Shown piece by piece: positions 17,377 to 26,399 of a stretch of DNA of 64,000 bases. The notes beneath the pieces are model-generated. The model had not been told where the DNA came from and ran no database searches. It was given only the letters and a program-made list of their open reading frames with translations. The position numbers were made by a program, and so were the translations under genes. Location of the stretch: the NCBI RefSeq assembly GCF_000952155.1, contig NZ_JYON01000016.1, positions 1 through 64,000 on the forward strand, given 5' to 3'. The stretch's first letter is position 1; each line of letters begins with the position of its first letter. Source of the DNA: Aliterella atlantica CENA595 (GTDB lineage Bacteria; Cyanobacteriota; Cyanobacteriia; Cyanobacteriales; Chroococcidiopsidaceae).

Positions 17377-19143
17377 ATGAATAGGTATTTGCTGGTTTAT
17401 TCTAAGCAATTAGCTTTGCTGTGCTTACTGTCTGGATTATTACCATTAGTAACAATACCAGCTAGTGCTAAAACAGCTAAGAAGTTAGATATTGCAGAAT
17501 CAAAACAAGTAAGTCCTCAAAACGAGCGATCGCTTTTTAGTGACGCTCCAGTATTAGTATCTCAATCAATGGCACAAGTGACATCTGTATCGCAATTATC
17601 AGATGTCCAGCCTACAGATTGGGCATTTCAAGCACTGCAATCTTTAGTCGAGCGCTACGGATGTATTGCGGGCTATCCTGATGGTACTTATAGAGGTAAT
17701 CGGGCGCTAACGCGTTATGAATTTGCTGCTGGCTTAAATGCTTGTTTAGACAGAGTTAACGAATTAATCGCTACTGCGACAAGCGACTTAGTAAGTAAAG
17801 AAGATTTAGCTACATTGCAGCGCTTGCAAGAAGAATTTGCGGCTGAATTAGCTACCCTGCGCGGGCGCGTAGATACATTAGAAGTACGGAATGCTGAACT
17901 AGAAGCTAATCAGTTTTCTACTACTACTAAACTAAGTGGGGAAGTAATCTTAGCGCCAATCGCGGCTACAGGTGGGGCTGCTGATGATGACCCTAATATC
18001 ATTTTGGTTAACCGCGCACGCTTGAATCTAACTAGCAGCTTTACTGGTAGAGATGCCTTAATTACAGGCTTACAAGCTTATAACTTCCAAGGCGGCGACA
18101 GCAGTATTGGCGGTTCGTTAGGTTTAGCCGACGGGTTGGGATTGAGTAGTAGTAGTGCAAAACTAAGCTTTGAACCGCAATTTCCTGGCGTTAATCCGCA
18201 AAACTTGTCTGCTATTGGTAGCAATAGTTTTTCTTTGTACAAGCTGCTTTACGTCTTTCCAGTTGCTAGTAAAGTAACCTTGTTTGCAGGAACAGCAGCA
18301 GAGACAACTGATGCTTTTCCAGCAATTACACCTTTTGCGAATGAAGGACAAGAAGCAGTTTCACGATTTGCAGGTTATAACCCTGTAGTGCGTGTATCAG
18401 GAGGTACTTCAGGTTCGGGTTTAGCATCTGCTGCTGGCTTCATCTGGAATGTCTCTGATGCCATCAACTTGACGGCGTTGTATGGTAGTGTTAATGCGGC
18501 AATTCCAACCGAAGCCCCTGAAGTTCTTCCAGGTGTCTCTGGTACGCCGTTGGGAGCAGGATTATTTAGCGGTAGTAGCGTAGTTGCGGCTCAATTGACA
18601 ATTAAACCGAGCAGAAGTCTAGATATTGGGCTGAATTATGCCAATAGCTACCACGAAATCAACATTTTAGGAACGGGGTTAGTAAACGCGGATATTGGAG
18701 CTTTAGGCGGATTGCCAGCAGGGACTCCTGTTAAGCTCAATTCTGTAGGCGGTACTTTAACTTGGCGATTTGCGCCCAAGGTGGCTCTTTCTGGGTATGG
18801 AGCGGCAATTTTCGTTGATGCTGCGCCTGAAGCTGTTGATGCTGAAACTACGTTTACAAGTTGGATGGTAGGCTTACATTTTAGCGATTTGTTCGCTGAA
18901 GGCAATAATGCAGGTTTGCTGTTTGGACAACCTTTATATCGGTCTGATGCTAGTGGCGATGCTGTGACTCAACTACCTGGGGAAGATAGAGCAACTCCTT
19001 ATCATTTGGAAGCTTACTACCGCTTCAGAGTCAGTGACAATGTCAGTATTACTCCTGGAGCATTTGTTTTGTTCAATCCCGAAGGTAACAGCAACAATGA
19101 TACTGCCGTAGTAGGTTTACTCCGTACCACCTTTACTTTCTAA
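17377..19143 (+). CDS. SLH-domain outer-membrane porin (iron uptake porin/OprB-like)
   Basis: 588 residues. A signal peptide (hydrophobic stretch about 10-30, ending ASA) is followed by one S-layer homology domain about 68-130 (SQLSDVQPTDWAFQALQSLV, CIAGYPDGTYRG, ALTRYEFAAGL) that anchors to the periplasmic wall layer, a coiled coil about 145-185, then a beta-barrel domain ending in Phe (TTFTF). This is the standard cyanobacterial porin layout; such proteins are major outer-membrane channels for small solutes and inorganic ions. The start has a good GAGGAG site that also matches the Yfr1 motif complement. Confidence 0.93.
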   Translation: MNRYLLVYSKQLALLCLLSGLLPLVTIPASAKTAKKLDIAESKQVSPQNERSLFSDAPVLVSQSMAQVTSVSQLSDVQPTDWAFQALQSLVERYGCIAGYPDGTYRGNRALTRYEFAAGLNACLDRVNELIATATSDLVSKEDLATLQRLQEEFAAELATLRGRVDTLEVRNAELEANQFSTTTKLSGEVILAPIAATGGAADDDPNIILVNRARLNLTSSFTGRDALITGLQAYNFQGGDSSIGGSLGLADGLGLSSSSAKLSFEPQFPGVNPQNLSAIGSNSFSLYKLLYVFPVASKVTLFAGTAAETTDAFPAITPFANEGQEAVSRFAGYNPVVRVSGGTSGSGLASAAGFIWNVSDAINLTALYGSVNAAIPTEAPEVLPGVSGTPLGAGLFSGSSVVAAQLTIKPSRSLDIGLNYANSYHEINILGTGLVNADIGALGGLPAGTPVKLNSVGGTLTWRFAPKVALSGYGAAIFVDAAPEAVDAETTFTSWMVGLHFSDLFAEGNNAGLLFGQPLYRSDASGDAVTQLPGEDRATPYHLEAYYRFRVSDNVSITPGAFVLFNPEGNSNNDTAVVGLLRTTFTF

Positions 19144-19256
19144 TAGTTAATAGAGTTACCTTTGACCAGTAAAACTTATAAGCGTGGTATTCAACCTCAA
19201 CTGAAATATCAAAATCGCTCTTAAGCCAGAAACTCACATACTTTTATAGTATTCAT

Positions 19257-19287
19257 CTGGTCACTGGTCACTGGTTACTGGTCACTG
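19257..19287. repeat. TGGTCACTGGT tandem repeat, second copy
   Basis: Same 14-nt units as at 11082-11112, again ending at the 3' end of a minus-strand gene (hisIE, 5 nt away). Confidence 0.75.
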
Positions 19288-19292
19288 TCTCC

Positions 19293-19985
19293 CTAGCGCC
19301 GCCTTTGTTGCAGTTCGCGGTAAACGTCTTTGATGTCTACTTGATGGTGCGCTAAGGCTACAAGCGTATGATAGAGCAAATCGGCTACTTCACCTGCGAT
19401 CGCATCTGCCTCGTCATCTTTGCAAGCCATCACGACCTCAACTGTCTCTTCGCCTAGTTTTTTCAATATTTTGTTATCGCCAGCAGCAAATAGCTGACAA
19501 GTATAAGAGCTTTGCGTAGGGTTATCGCGGCGATCGCATATTACTTTATATAATTCCGACAGTGTATCTGCTGGCGGTACTGTAATGCTGCTATCGACTT
19601 GATGAAAACAACTGCGCTCTCCAGTATGACAAGCAATATCGCCTATTTGCTCGACACCAATTAATAAAGCATCGCTATCGCAGTCATAGCGCAGACTGCG
19701 GACTTTTTGAATATGCCCAGAAGTTGCGCCTTTGTGCCATAATTCACCGCGCGAACGACTCCAAAACCAAGTTTCTCCAGAATCTAGAGTTTTTTGCAAT
19801 GACTCTTGATTCATCCATGCCATCATCAGCACAGTGCCATCTAAATAATCTTGAACGATCGCAGGGACTAAACCGCGATCGTCGTAGCGAATCTTATCAA
19901 CTGGGATAGCTTGAGCGGATAAATTTTGATTAAAAGACATAGCTGCTGGCATTCCAGGCAATAACTCATTTGTCCACGATACCAT
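19293..19985 (-). CDS. hisIE: Bifunctional phosphoribosyl-AMP cyclohydrolase / phosphoribosyl-ATP pyrophosphatase
   Basis: Catalyses steps 2 and 3 of histidine synthesis. The HisI half (to about residue 130) has [28 protein letters not shown] and the zinc/metal site in DCDSDALL and CHTGERSCF. The HisE half starts near LSELYKVI and carries the [12 protein letters not shown] and [13 protein letters not shown] helices of the MazG-like fold. 230 residues, normal for the fusion. ATG 19985 is used; an internal ATG at 19937 (MSFNQ) is an alternative. No other his operon genes here except unlinked hisS. Confidence 0.95.
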   Translation of the reverse strand: MVSWTNELLPGMPAAMSFNQNLSAQAIPVDKIRYDDRGLVPAIVQDYLDGTVLMMAWMNQESLQKTLDSGETWFWSRSRGELWHKGATSGHIQKVRSLRYDCDSDALLIGVEQIGDIACHTGERSCFHQVDSSITVPPADTLSELYKVICDRRDNPTQSSYTCQLFAAGDNKILKKLGEETVEVVMACKDDEADAIAGEVADLLYHTLVALAHHQVDIKDVYRELQQRRR

Positions 19986-20089
19986 TGGAGTTGACCAGCT
20001 AAAACGTGCTAAATGTGTTTATCCCAATAAGCTTATATCTCTAGCAGATTACATTCTTCCGGCACTAGCAGCAACACAGCGAGTTTGCT

Positions 20090-20236
20090 TTAGATAGCCT
20101 TACTAATCGCCGAGTTATAAACAACCCGATACAAATCTTGCAAAGCTTCCAATCGACGTGCTTGAATTTCTAATGGTAAGTCTGGATTTTGATTTAACAA
20201 AATCTTATTTTTGTAGACTTGATAATTCATTGACAT
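20090..20236 (-). CDS. Possible small protein, 48 residues
   Basis: A short frame reading MSMNYQVYKNKILLN and continuing with an amphipathic helix (IQARRLEALQDLYRVVYNSA). Composition and codon use look protein-like, and it lies divergently upstream of hemL. There is no convincing ribosome-binding site. I do not recognise a family; it may instead be a remnant. Confidence 0.35.
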   Translation of the reverse strand: MSMNYQVYKNKILLNQNPDLPLEIQARRLEALQDLYRVVYNSAISKAI

Positions 20237-20309
20237 AGAAATTCTGCAACCAAGGAAACAACACTTTTACAGACAAACTTTTCGCTCTTGCCATTTTTAG
20301 GAGAAAACT

Positions 20310-21608
20310 TTGGTTAATACCAGCATTAAAACTACCAAATCACAAGAAATTTTTGCTGCTGCACAGAATTTGATGCCTGGAGGCGTAAGTTCGCCAGTAC
20401 GGGCATTTAAGTCAGTAGGCGGGCAACCAATTGTCTTTGACCGCGTTAAGGGTGCGTATGTTTGGGATGTAGATGGCAACCAGTATATCGACTATGTAGG
20501 TACGTGGGGACCAGCAATTTGCGGTCACGCCCATCCTGAAGTAATTGGGGCGCTGCATGAAGCCTTGGAAAAAGGCACTAGCTTCGGTGCGCCTTGCGTC
20601 TTAGAAAACGTGCTAGCAGAAATGGTAATTGCTGCCGTTCCCAGCATTGAAATGGTACGTTTTGTCAATTCTGGCACTGAAGCTTGTATGGCGGTACTGC
20701 GCTTGATGCGGGCTTTTACCGGACGCGACAAAATTATCAAGTTTGAAGGCTGCTATCACGGTCATGCTGATATGTTCCTGGTGAAAGCAGGTTCGGGCGT
20801 TGCTACTTTGGGTTTACCAGATTCGCCAGGAGTGCCTAAATCTACTACCGCCAATACTTTGACAGCACCTTATAACGATTTAGAGGCAGTTAAAGCTTTA
20901 TTTGCCGAAAACCCCGACCAAATTGCTGGGGTAATTTTAGAACCAGTAGTAGGAAATGCCGGATTTATTGCCCCCGATGCTGGTTTTCTAGAAGGATTGC
21001 GCTTGCTAACTCGCGAAAATGGAGCCTTATTAGTATTTGATGAAGTCATGACAGGCTTCCGAATTGCTTACGGCGGCGCTCAAGAAAAGTTTGGCATTAC
21101 TCCCGACTTGACTACCTTGGGTAAGGTTATCGGTGGCGGTTTACCTGTAGGCGCTTACGGCGGTCGGCGCGATATTATGTCGATGGTTGCACCCGCAGGA
21201 CCGATGTATCAAGCTGGGACACTTTCTGGCAATCCTCTGGCGATGACTGCGGGAATTAAAACTTTAGAATTGCTCCAAAAGCCTGGTACTTATGAGTATC
21301 TAGACCGAATTACCGAAAAACTAGCTGATGGACTGTTGCAAATCGCTAGAGAAACTGGTCATGCAGCTTGTGGCGGTCAAATTAGCGGGATGTTTGGCTT
21401 GTTCTTTACTGAAGGACCTGTCCACAATTACGAAGATGCTAAAAAATCCGACCTCAATAAGTTCAGTCGTTTCCATCGCGGGATGTTGGAGCGAGGTATC
21501 TACTTAGCACCATCGCAGTTTGAGGCGGGATTTAGTTCTGTAGCTCATACTGAAGTTGATATCGATCAAACTTTAGCAGCCGCACGCGAGGTTATGTCTA
21601 GCCTCTAA
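20310..21608 (+). CDS. hemL: Glutamate-1-semialdehyde 2,1-aminomutase
   Basis: PLP enzyme that makes 5-aminolevulinate, the first committed tetrapyrrole precursor for chlorophyll, heme and bilins. 432 residues, the normal length. Seen: [16 protein letters not shown] near the N-terminus, [14 protein letters not shown] for phosphate binding, [12 protein letters not shown], the Asp of [11 protein letters not shown], and the Schiff-base Lys in [15 protein letters not shown] start, supported by AGGAG eight nt upstream. Monocistronic, closed by a clear terminator. Confidence 0.97.
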   Translation: MVNTSIKTTKSQEIFAAAQNLMPGGVSSPVRAFKSVGGQPIVFDRVKGAYVWDVDGNQYIDYVGTWGPAICGHAHPEVIGALHEALEKGTSFGAPCVLENVLAEMVIAAVPSIEMVRFVNSGTEACMAVLRLMRAFTGRDKIIKFEGCYHGHADMFLVKAGSGVATLGLPDSPGVPKSTTANTLTAPYNDLEAVKALFAENPDQIAGVILEPVVGNAGFIAPDAGFLEGLRLLTRENGALLVFDEVMTGFRIAYGGAQEKFGITPDLTTLGKVIGGGLPVGAYGGRRDIMSMVAPAGPMYQAGTLSGNPLAMTAGIKTLELLQKPGTYEYLDRITEKLADGLLQIARETGHAACGGQISGMFGLFFTEGPVHNYEDAKKSDLNKFSRFHRGMLERGIYLAPSQFEAGFSSVAHTEVDIDQTLAAAREVMSSL

Positions 21609-21630
21609 CGATTTTTGCGGGAAATATTTA

Positions 21631-21659
21631 CCCCTTGCCAATTTGGCAGGGGGTTTTTT
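21631..21659 (+). terminator. Rho-independent terminator of hemL
   Basis: CCCCTTGCC, a short AT loop and GGCAGGGGG form a stem with one mismatch, followed by six T residues. Confidence 0.9.
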
Positions 21660-21706
21660 ATAGTAATTTGTTAGTACAATTGCACTACAATAAAATCCAG
21701 TTACGT

Positions 21707-22105
21707 TCAATCTTTAGGCAGCAGGGCGAGAATTTGCTCGACAAACTCTTGATGATCGACGACTGGCTTAGAAATATAACCGTCAGCGCCGCTTTTTTTG
21801 AGAAAATTGTCGCGATCGCCTTCCATAGCATGGGCTGTGACTAAAATAATCGGCAGATTTGCTGTTTTGGGGTCTGCTTTTAACATCTGGGTGATTTTGA
21901 TGCCGTCTACAGACTTACCCTGATAAACACTGCGCTGAAGAGAAACATCCATTAAAATAATGTCTGCCTGCTTACTTGTCGCAATTTGGAGCACTTCTTC
22001 CACATTTTCCGTGTGCTTAACCTCTAAGCCGCCACGTTTGGTCAAAATTTTGGAAAACACGCGGGCGTTAATTGGATCGTCTTCCACAATCAAAACAGTT
22101 TTCAT
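21707..22105 (-). CDS. Single-domain CheY-like response regulator
   Basis: 132 residues from ATG 22105 (MKTVLIVEDDPINARVF); 13 further upstream codons from a TTG are less likely. Acidic pair in VEDDP, phospho-Asp in ADIILMDVSLQ, Thr in VTAHAM and Lys in ISKPV are all present, so it should be phosphorylatable. The loop after the Asp is expanded by about 8 residues (QRSVYQGKSVDGIKIT) relative to CheY, a feature of a subgroup of cyanobacterial receivers. No kinase is adjacent. Output partner unknown. Confidence 0.9.
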   Translation of the reverse strand: MKTVLIVEDDPINARVFSKILTKRGGLEVKHTENVEEVLQIATSKQADIILMDVSLQRSVYQGKSVDGIKITQMLKADPKTANLPIILVTAHAMEGDRDNFLKKSGADGYISKPVVDHQEFVEQILALLPKD

Positions 22106-22313
22106 ATCTACTGGTTGCAAGCTATTAAATATTATTAGTGGCAAATATTGCAGCTATGGCTAAAATTAGCGCATCTTTAAAAATAGAGACAGATTGTATT
22201 ACTGCCTCTAGTTAAGCACAAGTTTTACTGCTACTTACCTAAAAAACTTGCGCTTGAATATTAGCAAAATAATTCACCAAACTTATCTTTGTATCTCTAG
22301 ACAGGAACAACTC

Positions 22314-24785
22314 ATGGCAAAACAGTTAAACCTTCTCTCTACGGGACAGGTCATCACCACAGCCTTGCATACAGAAATGCAGCGCTCCTACCTAGAATAT
22401 GCCATGAGTGTAATCGTTGGGCGAGCATTACCAGACGTGCGCGATGGTTTGAAGCCAGTACATCGGCGAATTTTGTACGCCATGCACGAATTGGGTTTGA
22501 CTCCCGATCGCCCTTATCGTAAGTGTGCGCGGGTAGTAGGCGATGTTTTGGGCAAATACCACCCTCACGGCGATCAATCTGTCTACGAGGCTTTGGTGCG
22601 GCTAGTACAGGACTTTTCTAGCCGTTACCCGCTGCTGGCTGGACACGGTAATTTTGGCTCGGTAGATAACGATCCGCCAGCGGCGATGCGTTATACAGAA
22701 ACTCGCCTAGCTTCAATTAGCCATGAGGCGATGTTGGCTGATATTGGCGAAGAAACTGTTGAATTTATCGGTAATTTTGATAATTCTCAGCAAGAACCTG
22801 TAGTTTTACCCGCTCAATTGCCGTTGCTGCTGCTCAATGGTTGTGCGGGAATTGCTGTAGGAATGGCAACTAATATTCCGCCGCATAATTTGGGTGAAAT
22901 AGTAGATGGTTTGATTGCTTTGATCGATCGCCCCGATTTGCCTGATGAAAAGTTGTGGGAGTTAATTCCAGGTCCCGATTTTCCCACTGGGGGCGAAATT
23001 GTTGGCAACAGCGGCATCAAGGAAGCCTACGCTACAGGGCGGGGAAGTATTGTGCTGCGTGGGGTAGCTAAAGTTGAGGAAATTCCCGCTAGTCGCGGCA
23101 ACAAGCGGCGGACAGCAATTGTGGTGACTGAGTTGCCTTATCAAGTAAATAAGGCTGGCTGGATTGAAAAAATGGCGGAGTTGGTCAATCAGGGTAAGTT
23201 AGAGGGAATTTCCGATATTCGCGATGAAAGCGATCGCGAGGGGATGCGCGTAGTGGTGGAACTGCGGCGCGATACTAATCCTCAAGCTGTGTTGCATAAT
23301 TTATACCAGCAAAGTGCTTTGCAAACCAATTTTGGGGCGATTCTGTTGGCGATTGTGGATGGGCAACCTAGACAGTTGAGTTTGCGGCATCTTTTGGAGG
23401 AGTTTTTGCGCTTCCGCGAACGAACTTTGAGTCGCCTTTATTCGTACCAGTTGGCGCAAGCGGAAGGGCGCGTGCATATTGTCGCAGGGTTGTTAAAGGC
23501 TTTGGCTGGGCTGGATGAGGCGATCGCAATTTTGAGGGGGGCGGCTGATGGTAGTTCGGCGAAGATCGCTTTGCAGGAGCGTCTGGGGTTAAGTGAGGTG
23601 CAAGCTGATGCTGTGTTGGCTATGCCTTTGCGGCGGTTGACTGGGCTGGAGCAGCAGAATTTGCAGGCGGAGTTTGAGCGCTTGAGTGGGGAAATTGAGG
23701 TTTTGCGGCGGCTTTTGGGAGATCGTCGGGAGTTGCTGAAGGCTCTAAAGAAGGATTTACGGGGCTTGAAGCGCAAATATGGGGATGCGCGGCGGACTCG
23801 GTTGGTGAGTGAGGAGGTTTTGCGGGCGGAGAGAATAAACCGCGAAGATGCGAAAAACGCCAAGGTGGAGGAAAAGGAAGAGGCTGTTTTGGAGTTTAGT
23901 TTGCGGGGGTATGTGCGGCGGTTGGGGAATGGGCAAAAGGGCAAAAAGGTTAATGGGTTAGGGGAAAATGATTGTGTTGTGCAGGTGGAGGTGACAAATA
24001 CTGGGCAAGATTTGCTGGTTTTGACTGGTGGGGGAAAGGTGTATCCAGTTGGGGTTGGTGATGTGCCTTTGGTTTCTCGCGCTTCGGGACGGGGTGTTCC
24101 TTTGGTGAGTTTGTTGTCTGCTGCTAGTGAGGGAATTATTTCTCAGTTTTTGTTGCCAGATGATATTGATGCTGCTGGACTGGTTTTGGTGACTCGGTTG
24201 GGACGGATCAAGCGGTTGGCTTTGGCTGAGTTGGCTGGTTTGAGCGGTCGGGGTTTGACGGCGATCAAGTTTAAGGATGACGATCGCTTGTTGGCTGGTC
24301 GGGTTGTCAGTCCTGGTGATGAGGCGATTTTGGCTACTGGTGGGGGGCGGTTGCTGCGTTTTAGGATTGATGACGAGCAATTGCCAGTGATGGGGCGTAC
24401 TGCTGTCGGGTTGCAGGCTTTGCGGTTGCGGAAGAACGAACGGTTGGTTGGTTGCGTGACTGGGGCGGATGCTGAGGAAAATTTGGTGCTGTTTTCTCAG
24501 CTTGGTTATGCCAAACAAATGCCTCTGCGATCTTTGCGTAGAGCGGATCGTGGTGGGATTGGTACTCAGGCTTTATCTTTTAGTAGTAAAGCTGATGCTT
24601 TGGCTAGTATGGTTTTGGTTCCTAATGGGGCTGTGTTGGCTGTGACTACTGACCGACGGCTGTTGCAAGTCCCAATAGATGCTGTTAGTGCTACGGGTAA
24701 GGATGGTACGGGCGATCGCCTATCTCTGCTTAATCGCGATGAGAAGATTGTCTCTGTTACTGTTTTGCCGTTGGGGTCAAGTTAG
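22314..24785 (+). CDS. gyrA: Type IIA DNA topoisomerase subunit A (GyrA/ParC family)
   Basis: 823 residues from ATG 22314, preceded by AGGAAC. The breakage-reunion domain has the catalytic Tyr in [11 protein letters not shown]; the helix around the quinolone site reads [15 protein letters not shown], with Gln and Glu where E. coli GyrA has Ser83 and Asp87. The tower and coiled coil follow, then a beta-pinwheel C-terminal domain (about 540-823). No clear GyrA box (QRRGGKG) is visible in the pinwheel, so a ParC-like role is possible; cyanobacteria often carry two A-type paralogues. From about 23400 the coding strand becomes strongly G-rich with TTG as main Leu codon. Confidence 0.92.
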   Translation: MAKQLNLLSTGQVITTALHTEMQRSYLEYAMSVIVGRALPDVRDGLKPVHRRILYAMHELGLTPDRPYRKCARVVGDVLGKYHPHGDQSVYEALVRLVQDFSSRYPLLAGHGNFGSVDNDPPAAMRYTETRLASISHEAMLADIGEETVEFIGNFDNSQQEPVVLPAQLPLLLLNGCAGIAVGMATNIPPHNLGEIVDGLIALIDRPDLPDEKLWELIPGPDFPTGGEIVGNSGIKEAYATGRGSIVLRGVAKVEEIPASRGNKRRTAIVVTELPYQVNKAGWIEKMAELVNQGKLEGISDIRDESDREGMRVVVELRRDTNPQAVLHNLYQQSALQTNFGAILLAIVDGQPRQLSLRHLLEEFLRFRERTLSRLYSYQLAQAEGRVHIVAGLLKALAGLDEAIAILRGAADGSSAKIALQERLGLSEVQADAVLAMPLRRLTGLEQQNLQAEFERLSGEIEVLRRLLGDRRELLKALKKDLRGLKRKYGDARRTRLVSEEVLRAERINREDAKNAKVEEKEEAVLEFSLRGYVRRLGNGQKGKKVNGLGENDCVVQVEVTNTGQDLLVLTGGGKVYPVGVGDVPLVSRASGRGVPLVSLLSAASEGIISQFLLPDDIDAAGLVLVTRLGRIKRLALAELAGLSGRGLTAIKFKDDDRLLAGRVVSPGDEAILATGGGRLLRFRIDDEQLPVMGRTAVGLQALRLRKNERLVGCVTGADAEENLVLFSQLGYAKQMPLRSLRRADRGGIGTQALSFSSKADALASMVLVPNGAVLAVTTDRRLLQVPIDAVSATGKDGTGDRLSLLNRDEKIVSVTVLPLGSS

Positions 24786-24947
24786 TTTGCAGATGTAAAT
24801 TTTCTTGTTATGACTGTGCTTTATTTAGGCGATCGCTTGCGGCACGATTTTCTGTTTGGCTTAAATTGCGGTAAAGTCAGTCAATGGCATTTTTATCTGC
24901 CTAAATTCAGCGAATAGGTTATTTTGCACACCAGCTAAAAAAAGATT

Positions 24948-26234
24948 GTGGCGCAGGTTGTTTTAGAAAACGTTTATAAAAGCTTTCCCGCTGCTGCTAA
25001 GGCTGAAGCTGTCGCCTCTGTAGTAGCTCCATCTCCTCTTGCTGCTGTGGATATTCAAGATAAGCAAGTAGAATCTCCTCATCAAGTTAATGTTCTAAGG
25101 CGCATCAATTTGACGGTGAATGATGGCGAGTTTATGGTGCTTGTCGGACCTTCAGGTTGTGGCAAAAGCACTCTACTGCGCTTAATTGCTGGTCTAGAAG
25201 AAATGACTGGGGGCAATATTTGGGTAGGCGATGCTTTGGTTAACGATTTACCTCCCAAGGCGCGGGATATTGCGATGGTGTTCCAAAATTACGCTCTCTA
25301 TCCCCACATGAGCGTTTATGACAATATTGCTTTCGGGCTAAGGCGTACGGGGAGAGGAGGACAAGGGGGACACAGGGGGATCTGGGCAGAAAATTTGGTT
25401 GTAGGAATGACGCGCAATCTTCCCAAACCCTTACGTTATACTACCGATCGCGAACGAAATGTAGATAAGCGAGTAAAAACTGTTGCTTCGCTGCTGCAAA
25501 TCGAACACTTATTAAATCGATTGCCCAAACAATTATCTGGCGGACAAAAACAGCGCGTGGCATTAGGTAGGGCAATTTCCCGCAATCCGCAAGTTTTTTT
25601 GATGGATGAACCGCTTTCTAATTTAGATGCCAAACTCCGCGCCGAAACTCGCGCCCAAATAGTTAAATTACAGCGCCAATTAGGAACGACGACTATATAC
25701 GTAACTCACGACCAAACTGAAGCAATGACAATGGGCGATCGCATTGCGGTAATGGATAAAGGTCAATTGCAACAAGTAGCTCATCCCCTAGAACTCTACA
25801 ATCGTCCGGCTACTAAGTTTGTTGCTGAATTTATTGGTTCGCCGCCAATGAATTTTTTACAGGTAGAATTCCACGCGCCATTATTTATTTTCCATCCTTT
25901 ATTTCGTTTTACCCTCCCTGAAGTTTGGGAAATGGCTCTCAAAAAATACGAGCGCCAGCCGCTAATTTTAGGTATTCGCCCAGAACATCTAAGTTTGGGT
26001 GAAGCTGCACCTACCAATCTTCCAGTCCAAGTAGACCTAATAGAAGCTTTAGGCAACGAAACTTACCTTTCTGTTAGCACTCCCAATTCATCTGCTGCTG
26101 CTATTCAAGTGAGAATACCACCAGATCGCGCTGTATCAATCGGCGAACAAATATGGCTATCTCTGGCTATAGACAAACTACATTTCTTCGATCCCGACAC
26201 TGGTTTAGCAATTCGCATAATGGATAAGAGCTAA
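24948..26234 (+). CDS. ABC transporter ATP-binding protein, sugar type (MalK/UgpC-like)
   Basis: 428 residues with Walker A GPSGCGKST, Q loop VFQNYALYPHM, signature LSGGQKQRVALGRA, Walker B VFLMDEPLSNLDAK, the switch His in VTHDQTEAMT, and a C-terminal TOBE-like regulatory domain (about 300-428) as in MalK. Two inserts relative to MalK: a 30-residue Ala/Val-rich one after residue 14, and a linker after GLRRTG that contains a low-complexity stretch (GRGGQGGHRG). GTG start with a weak ribosome-binding site. Permease and binding-protein genes are not adjacent, as usual for shared cyanobacterial MalK-type ATPases. Energises uptake of sugars or compatible solutes. Confidence 0.93.
   Translation: MAQVVLENVYKSFPAAAKAEAVASVVAPSPLAAVDIQDKQVESPHQVNVLRRINLTVNDGEFMVLVGPSGCGKSTLLRLIAGLEEMTGGNIWVGDALVNDLPPKARDIAMVFQNYALYPHMSVYDNIAFGLRRTGRGGQGGHRGIWAENLVVGMTRNLPKPLRYTTDRERNVDKRVKTVASLLQIEHLLNRLPKQLSGGQKQRVALGRAISRNPQVFLMDEPLSNLDAKLRAETRAQIVKLQRQLGTTTIYVTHDQTEAMTMGDRIAVMDKGQLQQVAHPLELYNRPATKFVAEFIGSPPMNFLQVEFHAPLFIFHPLFRFTLPEVWEMALKKYERQPLILGIRPEHLSLGEAAPTNLPVQVDLIEALGNETYLSVSTPNSSAAAIQVRIPPDRAVSIGEQIWLSLAIDKLHFFDPDTGLAIRIMDKS
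25349..25380 (+). repeat. Purine-rich low-complexity insert inside the ABC ATPase gene
   Basis: GGGGAGAGGAGGACAAGGG-type sequence, like runs usually found between cyanobacterial genes; similar material lies at about 43763-43797 and, as complement, at 53060-53090 in this window. In frame, it encodes a Gly/Arg-rich loop in a linker of the ATPase that varies between species. Confidence 0.6.
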
Positions 26235-26399
26235 GTGCGATCGCAATTTTGTGGTTTAACTTAGCCCTGTAGAGAGAAGAAAGTTTTAAAATTGTTGACT
26301 ACAAGAGGATAGAATTGTCCGCCAATTTTGTTGCATCAAATTTTTGCGCTTTGCATAATGCTGGAAATCTAGGCGGCAAACAACTAGAGGAGATTTGTC

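Noticed and set aside
23438..24518. Long minus-strand open frames inside the topoisomerase gene
   Set aside because: They arise from the G-rich coding strand; Arg/Ser- and Gln/Pro-biased, without domains or ribosome-binding sites.
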